Shown: piece by piece, positions 7,124-11,655 of the stretch
Position numbering within the stretch: the first letter of the stretch is position 1
Layout: the number at the start of each line of letters is the position of its first letter
Assembly (NCBI GenBank): GCA_027025615.1
Contig: JALVQM010000008.1
Span: 1-11,655 of the forward strand
Direction: 5' to 3'
Source: Desulfobacteraceae bacterium
GTDB taxonomy: Bacteria > Desulfobacterota > Desulfobacteria > Desulfobacterales > Desulfosarcinaceae
Length of the DNA stretch: 11,655 bases
Made by a program: the position numbers and the translations under genes
Notes under the pieces: model-generated
Databases searched by the model: none
Told to the model about the DNA's origin: nothing
The model's input: the letters and a program-made list of their open reading frames with translations, nothing else

Positions 7124-8458
7124 ATGAAGAATCTTATAGACAGGTTTTCAGGTTTGGTCAACGGAATGATTACCGGATTCGACCGTATCGTCTTCAAAGG
7201 GTTCATTCTTCCCCTGATGTCTGCCTCCGAGGTGATGCGTTTCTGTGGTGCCAGAAATATTCTCAACAAGAACTACAAAGACTGGATGATGACACAGACA
7301 AAACGTATTGTTGACGCTGCCAACAATTATTCCAAAGATCATTGTGGCCATCCTGTCACCTATCTTCCATCCTGGCGAATCAGAAAAGAAGAACTTGCCC
7401 ATGAACAGCAACGGAAAGAGCAAATTTCCAGTGGCCTGATCGGTGTCTGGTCTTGCCTGGAAAGAGGCTCATCATACAAGGCGGTGTATTGTGTAAAAAA
7501 AGGGTTTCCCCAGCTCCGAAATTATCAGACACGTTGCAACCACTTATATTTTTATTTCGATGACCTCGAATATGGCTTCATGAACATACGGCTGCAGACG
7601 TGGTTTCCTTACCATATCCAGATTTGCCTCAATGGCCGTGAATGGTTACGACGAACGCTGGAACGGCAACGCATGGATTTTCTTGTCCACGGCAATAAGT
7701 TTCTCCATATCGCTGATTACCAGGAGGCTCAAAAATTTCTTGATGAGCTTGACACTCGTTTTGCCAATCTCCTCGATGGCTTTTCCAAAAGGATTTTTCC
7801 TGACATGGAAGATATTCTGGGACCTCACTTTTCCTATTATTGGACCTTATGGCAAAGCGAATGGGCAACAGATTTGATTTTCAAGACGCCTGATGCGCTG
7901 GGGGCAATCATGGAATCGCTGTTGCACCATGCACATGTAACCGGGACCAGTCATCGCGTCTTGCGATATCTTGACCGTCCCGTGACGCGCACCGGAAAAC
8001 CGTATGCCAAATCCAAGGATTCAGTTGTCACTCGCGTTACCGGTTTCAACGATGGCATTCGGTTACGCCACTGGGTTGATAAAAACTCCGTCAAAATCTA
8101 CAACGAGCAGAATGTACTCAGAGTTGAAACAACGATTAATGATTCAGGAAAATTCAAAGTGTTCCGTCACAAACAGGGACAAGATGAAAAAGAGCCGAAA
8201 CAGCGACTCCCCATGCGCAAGGGAGTAATGGATATTCCCCTGCGGGCTTCCGTGTCCCAAAATGTCAATGATCGTTTCATGGATGACCTGGCAACCCTGC
8301 AGGAAAAAACCCCGATTCGAAAACATTTTGATGAGGTGAGCCGACATATCATAAAAAACAAACGCCGTTACCGGGGCCTTGATCCTGTTGGCAAGGATCG
8401 AGACTTGTTACTTGCTCTGGGGGATCATGGATTTATGATATACCGGGCTCACCAATAA
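7124..8458 (+). CDS. Transposase-like protein of an uncharacterised multi-copy family, main part (frameshifted)
   Basis: From the ATG at 7124 this frame encodes 444 residues. AAGGAG lies 6 bases upstream of that ATG; an in-frame ATG at 7055 would add 23 residues but has no ribosome-binding site. The protein starts MKNLIDRFSGLVNGMITGFDRIVFKG and contains LQTWFPYHIQICLNGREWL, segments I recall from a widespread family of about 500-residue proteins, usually called hypothetical and often multi-copy. No catalytic triad can be assigned by eye. Family members as I remember them continue with an NGFRNRDLR-like segment and a C-terminal winged helix. Here the frame stops after IYRAHQ, and the missing part continues in the +1 frame (TGLTNKMLRKQL, then the winged helix). 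Removing one base near 8443-8447 would give IYGLTNKMLRKQL and a protein of about 520 residues. Flanking inverted repeats support a transposase role. Confidence 0.7.
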   Translation: MKNLIDRFSGLVNGMITGFDRIVFKGFILPLMSASEVMRFCGARNILNKNYKDWMMTQTKRIVDAANNYSKDHCGHPVTYLPSWRIRKEELAHEQQRKEQISSGLIGVWSCLERGSSYKAVYCVKKGFPQLRNYQTRCNHLYFYFDDLEYGFMNIRLQTWFPYHIQICLNGREWLRRTLERQRMDFLVHGNKFLHIADYQEAQKFLDELDTRFANLLDGFSKRIFPDMEDILGPHFSYYWTLWQSEWATDLIFKTPDALGAIMESLLHHAHVTGTSHRVLRYLDRPVTRTGKPYAKSKDSVVTRVTGFNDGIRLRHWVDKNSVKIYNEQNVLRVETTINDSGKFKVFRHKQGQDEKEPKQRLPMRKGVMDIPLRASVSQNVNDRFMDDLATLQEKTPIRKHFDEVSRHIIKNKRRYRGLDPVGKDRDLLLALGDHGFMIYRAHQ

Positions 8459-8459
8459 A

Positions 8460-8687
8460 ATGCTGAGAAAGCAATTACGCGAAACATCCTTTGGGAAAGG
8501 ACGAACGGAAAAGCAATTATCGGCAAAGGTCAGTCGTCACCTTCGGTTACTCAGAGTTCACGGCATCATAAAAAAACTTCCCAATCAGAACAGATATCAG
8601 GTAACCCTGAAAGGGAAGCGGTTGATTAACGCCTTGAGTGCCCTGTTGGCCGCATCTGCTGAAAATCTATTAAAAATCGCCGCATGA
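8460..8687 (+). pseudogene. C-terminal winged-helix part of the transposase-like gene, detached by frameshift
   Basis: This 75-codon frame (MLRKQLRETSFGKGRTEKQL onward) contains a winged-helix DNA-binding segment: SAKVSRHLRLLRVHGIIKKL followed by the NRYQVTLKGKRLI wing. On its own it could be mistaken for a MarR/ArsR-like regulator. It begins 1 base after the stop of the upstream frame, has no ribosome-binding site, and the frame is open upstream of its ATG back to 8439, reading YTGLTNK, which matches the family's G-x-x-N-(R/K) segment. It is therefore best read as the 3' end of the gene starting at 7124, displaced by a one-base indel or, less likely, expressed by +1 frameshifting. It may be translated by coupling, but independent function is doubtful. 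Confidence 0.6.
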
Positions 8688-8705
8688 TTTTCTTGTTTTT
8701 TATGA

Positions 8706-8732
8706 CAGGAATTCAGGAGTAAGGCACTATAA
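8706..8732. repeat. Right terminal inverted repeat of the IS-like element
   Basis: Read on the minus strand it starts TTATAGT and matches the left end at 19 of 27 positions. It begins 18 bases after the stop of the winged-helix frame. Confidence 0.55.
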
Positions 8733-8831
8733 TGCTATACAAGTATATATTTATTTGCTTACTCTCAAGGCAACGGAACATGCTGTATTCCTATGAAAGA
8801 AACGAAAAAACATGTATGGCAATCAAGAAAC

Positions 8832-8888
8832 AACGTGTAAAAGGAACTAAAACGTGTAAAAGGAACTAAAACGTGTAAAAGGAACTAA
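8832..8888. repeat. Three perfect tandem 19-bp repeats
   Basis: The unit AACGTGTAAAAGGAACTAA occurs three times head to tail without mismatch (8832-8850, 8851-8869, 8870-8888). The period is not a multiple of three and every frame meets stops, so it is not coding. About 140 bases upstream of the methyltransferase gene, it could be a set of regulator-binding sites, an iteron-like array or simple slippage. The lack of divergence implies a recent origin or selection. Confidence 0.85.
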
Positions 8889-8915
8889 AAAATGACGAAA
8901 AAATTTATCGCTGAA

Positions 8916-8967
8916 TCTTAACTCATGACCAAGACTTAGCTTTTTTGCTATTTATTCTCAGTTAAGA
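8916..8967. promoter_or_regulatory. Spaced 8+8 inverted repeat upstream of the methyltransferase gene
   Basis: TCTTAACT (8916-8923) and AGTTAAGA (8960-8967) are perfect inverted copies 36 bases apart, with a small TAGC/GCTA stem around six T's between them. It could be an operator pair or a stem-loop in the leader transcript. In A+T-rich DNA an 8-bp match may also be chance. Confidence 0.25.
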
Positions 8968-9031
8968 ACTGATTTAAAAGCCAAGAAATATATTTTGTGC
9001 TGAAAAATTTACTCATCAATCAACCAAAATA

Positions 9032-9832
9032 ATGAAACCATTTTTAAAATGGGCCGGCGGAAAACGATGGTTTGTTTCCAACCATGCGGACCTGTTACCA
9101 ACCTCCTATAATCGGTATATCGAGCCATTTTTAGGCAGTGGTGCAGTTTTTTTTCATCTACAACCTAAAATAGCATTGTTGGGTGACTCTAATCATGAAT
9201 TGATTGAAACATATCGTGCAATTAAAATCGATTGGAAACTTGTTTATCGATATTTGAGAGCCCACCACACAAAACATTCAAAGGAATACTATTATCGAAT
9301 CAGAGGATCAAAACCTCGGAGCATTGCCTCAAAAGCTGCGCGTTTCATCTATTTGAATAGAACCTGCTGGAATGGTCTCTATCGAGTAAATTTGTCAGGA
9401 ATGTTTAATGTGCCCAAAGGGACAAAATCCACAGTAATTTTTGATGATGACAATTTTGGGAAGATTTCAGAAATCCTACAGAATGCTGAATTGCATGCGT
9501 GCGATTTTGAACAACTAGTAGATGTTGCGGAAGACGGAGATCTTATTTTTATCGATCCGCCATACACGGTTCGTCACAACCACAACTCTTTTATCAAGTA
9601 TAACGAAAAGCTCTTTTCCTGGGCAGACCAAGAGCGACTTTTCGAGGCACTTCGCAGGGCAAGAGCGCGAGGGGCCTATATAGTAGGGACAAACGCTTAC
9701 CATCTTAGTGTAAGAGAACTTTATGAAGAAAGCTTCTCTACAATTTCGGTCAAACGAAACAGCTCTATTTCTTCAAAGGTTGCAACGAGGAGCATGTTTG
9801 AAGAATTAGTAATTTATACGGAGTATAACTGA
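9032..9832 (+). CDS. DNA adenine N6-methyltransferase, D12 (Dam) class
   Basis: This 266-residue protein is of normal length for the Dam/M.DpnII (D12, alpha) class. In order it has KWAGGKR (6-12) and EPFLGSG (31-37), the SAM-binding motif X and motif I; GDSNHELI with D52, which contacts SAM; RTCWNGLYRVN and GMFNVPKG, typical of the target-recognition part; and the catalytic motif IV DPPY (175-178). It transfers a methyl group from SAM to adenine N6 in DNA. Class resemblance makes GATC a possible target, but recognition cannot be read reliably. The ATG opens the canonical MKPFLKWAGGK start, with only a weak ribosome-binding site. Its stop overlaps the ATG of the HerA-like gene (TGATG), so the two are translationally coupled and probably act together, with the methyltransferase marking host DNA. 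It could also be a prophage or orphan methylase. Confidence 0.92.
   Translation: MKPFLKWAGGKRWFVSNHADLLPTSYNRYIEPFLGSGAVFFHLQPKIALLGDSNHELIETYRAIKIDWKLVYRYLRAHHTKHSKEYYYRIRGSKPRSIASKAARFIYLNRTCWNGLYRVNLSGMFNVPKGTKSTVIFDDDNFGKISEILQNAELHACDFEQLVDVAEDGDLIFIDPPYTVRHNHNSFIKYNEKLFSWADQERLFEALRRARARGAYIVGTNAYHLSVRELYEESFSTISVKRNSSISSKVATRSMFEELVIYTEYN
9820..9823 (+). promoter_or_regulatory. Ribosome-binding site of the HerA-like gene inside the methyltransferase end
   Basis: GGAG lies 8 bases before the ATG at 9832. Together with the TGATG overlap it fixes the start of the ATPase gene and indicates translational coupling. Confidence 0.55.
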
Positions 9833-11655
9833 TGAATGGCCAATTGAATGACTTTTTCACTGACGCAGAATATCAAGATAGCCCCTTGAGAGTACTAACT
9901 GATTTTTTAACGTCAGAGGAACAAAATGAAGTTGCAAAAAATTATCAAGCAATGCGATTTGTTGGTTATGTTTTAGAGATTGGCTTTGACAACGCAACAA
10001 TAATTACTTCTGATCCGTTTAAGCAAGCTGTCGGAGGGGTTCCACGTGGTTCTTTTTTAATCATGGCCCCCGATTCACTTAAAGGGATGCCCCCTCATTT
10101 CTCTCTACTCCGTGTTACCGACACAGCCCCGACCCCACTATCTAAGGATGTGCAACATACCTATTTTGAGTTACACAAGAAGTCGATGCCAGAGTTAGAT
10201 ATTTGGACCAAGGGAGAACTTCAATGGGGTGCATTCTCAGCAAAAGTTTTAGGGATGTATTTTCCGGATCCGGATGATCCTAGTAAAGTGTCATTTTCTG
10301 GGGATGTAAATAATGTGGTAAGTGCCCATCGGTACAAAGTTTATGCACCGACCAAAGAACTGCTGGAACTTATTGTCAATAAAATCGTCCGCCCTGAGAA
10401 TCAGTTTGCGATTGGTAAACTCAGGCTTACAGAGTGTGCCTTACCATTCGCCAATACCGCTCCAATAGATATCGATACGAAAGTATCTACTAATGATTTC
10501 CGTGGGTTTAGGACGGCAATGTTCGGTAAAACCCGTCTTGGCAAGAGTAATGTTGTAAAGATTATTGCCCAGTCAATCATTGAAACTACAGAACAGGATA
10601 AAAGTGTTGGCCAGTTAATTTTTGATATCAATGGTGAGTATGCAAATGATAATCCGCAGGATGGGAGCAGGTCTCTTAATAGTGCTTATCCTAACCGATG
10701 CGAAGTTTATGCATTGACGCCGCGCCCAAATACACGATCAAAGCCCTTGAAATTGAATTTTTATGAGCAGCCGGATTCATGCATACAAATCTTACGAACG
10801 TTACTTGAGCAGAGTAATCAGGGGGCACAGTATGTGCGCAGCTTTTCCAGTGTTCAGATGCCCAATGTCGATGAGGTAAAAAAACTATCTCCGGGCAGTC
10901 CCAAAACACGAGCCATTCGGAAAGTTCAGATGTATTGGGCAATCTTGAAAAAGGCTGGCTTTGCTGCAGATGAATCTCGGTTAAGAAAAATAGGTCTGAC
11001 AGGCGGAACTCGTAATGGCCCATCTCATTTTGATCCACACTTTAAGAAAGCTTTGATTGAAGCAATTTACGGTAAGCAGAATTCGTTTTCGCCGCCAAGT
11101 AATCTTGATGAATTGCAAAACCATCTTGAAGAAGTTGAAAATTTCAGGCAACAAAATGCAAATGCACCATTGCTCCAAGGAGGTAGTGGCCCTCTTTTCG
11201 ATGCTGATGATATCGCCCTTCTGAACTTTCTTAACCCAGCAACAGGGGGTGGTCCCCGTATTTTACGACCTTTTATGCAGTATCATGATCCTCAAGCGGG
11301 AAATTTCGTAGCTCAGATTCTTCGGTCGTTGGATGATGGTCAAACCGTTATTTTGGATCTTGGGAATGCAGCCGATGAGATCAGGAGATATTTTTCAGAT
11401 CTTCTTTCTAAGGCTGTTTTTTCCCACCAAGAGAGCAAATTCACGAGTAATAATTTTGGTGGTCATTACGTTCAGCTCTACTTTGAAGAGGCCCATAATC
11501 TCTTCCCAAAAGACAATAAAGATTTCACCGGTGTTTATGCGAGGTTTGCAAAAGAAGGGGCAAAATTTCATATTGGCATGGTCTATTCAACTCAATCTCC
11601 GTCCACTATAAACAAAGAACTGGGTGCAAACCCATTTTGTTGCATAGTGATATTA
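9832..11655 (+). CDS. HerA/DUF87-family ATPase (translocase-like), C-terminus beyond window
   Basis: The frame is open from the ATG at 9832 to the last base, giving 608 codons without a stop, so the end is missing. Residues about 1-200 form an N-terminal region with MAPDSLKGMPPHFSLLRVTD that probably corresponds to the HAS-barrel-like part of HerA proteins. The ATPase core has Walker A GKTRLGKS (232-239), LIFDINGEY shortly after, a helical insert of roughly 200 residues, QTVILDLGN, Walker B LYFEEAHN (E552, E553) and the sensor-like VYSTQSPSTI. HerA-type proteins form hexameric DNA-pumping rings and usually work with a nuclease (NurA, or SIR2, DUF4297 and similar effectors in defence loci). 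No such partner is in view, though one may follow downstream. Coupling to the adenine methyltransferase suggests a modification-linked defence module. VirB4/FtsK-like proteins share the fold, but GKTRLGKS and EEAHN favour HerA. Confidence 0.88.
   Translation, partial: MNGQLNDFFTDAEYQDSPLRVLTDFLTSEEQNEVAKNYQAMRFVGYVLEIGFDNATIITSDPFKQAVGGVPRGSFLIMAPDSLKGMPPHFSLLRVTDTAPTPLSKDVQHTYFELHKKSMPELDIWTKGELQWGAFSAKVLGMYFPDPDDPSKVSFSGDVNNVVSAHRYKVYAPTKELLELIVNKIVRPENQFAIGKLRLTECALPFANTAPIDIDTKVSTNDFRGFRTAMFGKTRLGKSNVVKIIAQSIIETTEQDKSVGQLIFDINGEYANDNPQDGSRSLNSAYPNRCEVYALTPRPNTRSKPLKLNFYEQPDSCIQILRTLLEQSNQGAQYVRSFSSVQMPNVDEVKKLSPGSPKTRAIRKVQMYWAILKKAGFAADESRLRKIGLTGGTRNGPSHFDPHFKKALIEAIYGKQNSFSPPSNLDELQNHLEEVENFRQQNANAPLLQGGSGPLFDADDIALLNFLNPATGGGPRILRPFMQYHDPQAGNFVAQILRSLDDGQTVILDLGNAADEIRRYFSDLLSKAVFSHQESKFTSNNFGGHYVQLYFEEAHNLFPKDNKDFTGVYARFAKEGAKFHIGMVYSTQSPSTINKELGANPFCCIVIL

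Larger units (their letters stand above)
6914..8732 (+). mobile_element. Insertion-sequence-like element, about 1.8 kb, with imperfect terminal inverted repeats
   Basis: The ends at 6914-6940 and 8706-8732 form an inverted repeat with 19 of 27 matching positions, beginning TTATAGT at each outer end and sharing CTT and TCCTG further in. They enclose one long plus-strand gene of an uncharacterised, often multi-copy protein family, now split by a frameshift, plus structured leader DNA. The flanks (ATCCTG left, TGCTAT right) show no target duplication, so the insertion is old or the ends are slightly misplaced. Size and single-gene layout would suit the ISNCY (ISDol1-like) group of insertion sequences, but that assignment is from memory and uncertain. 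The element separates the minus-strand operon from the plus-strand methyltransferase/HerA pair. Confidence 0.6.
8733..9031. other. A+T-rich non-coding region between IS-like element and methyltransferase gene
   Basis: No convincing gene is present. The stretch holds three tandem 19-bp repeats (8832-8888), a spaced inverted repeat (8916-8967) and the start region of the methyltransferase gene. Many short A/T runs could serve as promoter boxes, and I could not single out one. A 29-codon frame (8780-8869) ends inside the repeats and is not supported. Confidence 0.6.

Noticed and set aside
8460..8687. Independent MarR/ArsR-type regulator gene
   Set aside because: No ribosome-binding site, frame open upstream of the ATG with family-like residues, and direct continuity with the transposase-like protein; better explained as its frameshifted C-terminus.
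6908..8739. Target-site duplication of the IS-like element
   Set aside because: Bases outside the two ends (ATCCTG and TGCTAT) do not match, and small shifts of the boundary did not produce a direct repeat.
8780..8869. A 29-codon Lys-rich frame ending inside the 19-bp repeats
   Set aside because: Ribosome-binding site is weak, its end is made by non-triplet repeats, and there is no recognisable domain; treated as chance.
8832..8888. Short CRISPR-like array
   Set aside because: The repeats are directly adjacent with no spacers, are only 19 bp, and no cas genes are nearby.

Overview
The window is bacterial DNA of moderate G+C and holds three blocks. The organism cannot be named from it. Two radical SAM enzymes, one with a cobalamin-binding domain, suggest a lineage with oxygen-sensitive or anaerobic metabolism. 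The insertion-element protein belongs to a family I remember from many environmental bacteria, including Desulfobacterota, which is only a weak hint.

Block 1 (about 1-6860, minus strand) is a tightly packed operon read right to left: a B12-binding radical SAM protein, a second radical SAM protein with extra C-terminal cysteines, an RmlD-like SDR reductase fused to a HAD-like hydrolase, an SHMT-like domain fused to a fold-type I aminotransferase, and the first 38 codons of a further gene that leaves the window. The genes overlap by a few bases, two of the junctions being ATGA. Enzymes for radical C-C or C-S chemistry, an SDR, a phosphatase-like HAD and two PLP domains together look like a small-molecule or modified-sugar/amino-acid pathway. 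I do not recognise the product. A sigma70-like promoter with a perfect 8+8 inverted repeat over its -35 lies just upstream.

Block 2 (6914-8732, plus strand) is an insertion-sequence-like element of about 1.8 kb. It has imperfect 27-bp terminal inverted repeats (19 of 27 matching), two hairpins in its leader, and one long gene that looks split by a one-base frameshift near 8443, so that its C-terminal winged-helix domain is now a separate small frame. No target duplication is visible.

Block 3 (8733-11655, plus strand) starts with an A+T-rich non-coding stretch holding three perfect tandem 19-bp repeats and a spaced inverted repeat. A D12-class DNA adenine methyltransferase follows, translationally coupled (TGATG) to a HerA/DUF87-type ATPase that is still open at the window end. 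This pairing looks like the start of a DNA-modification or phage-defence operon whose remaining genes lie outside the window.
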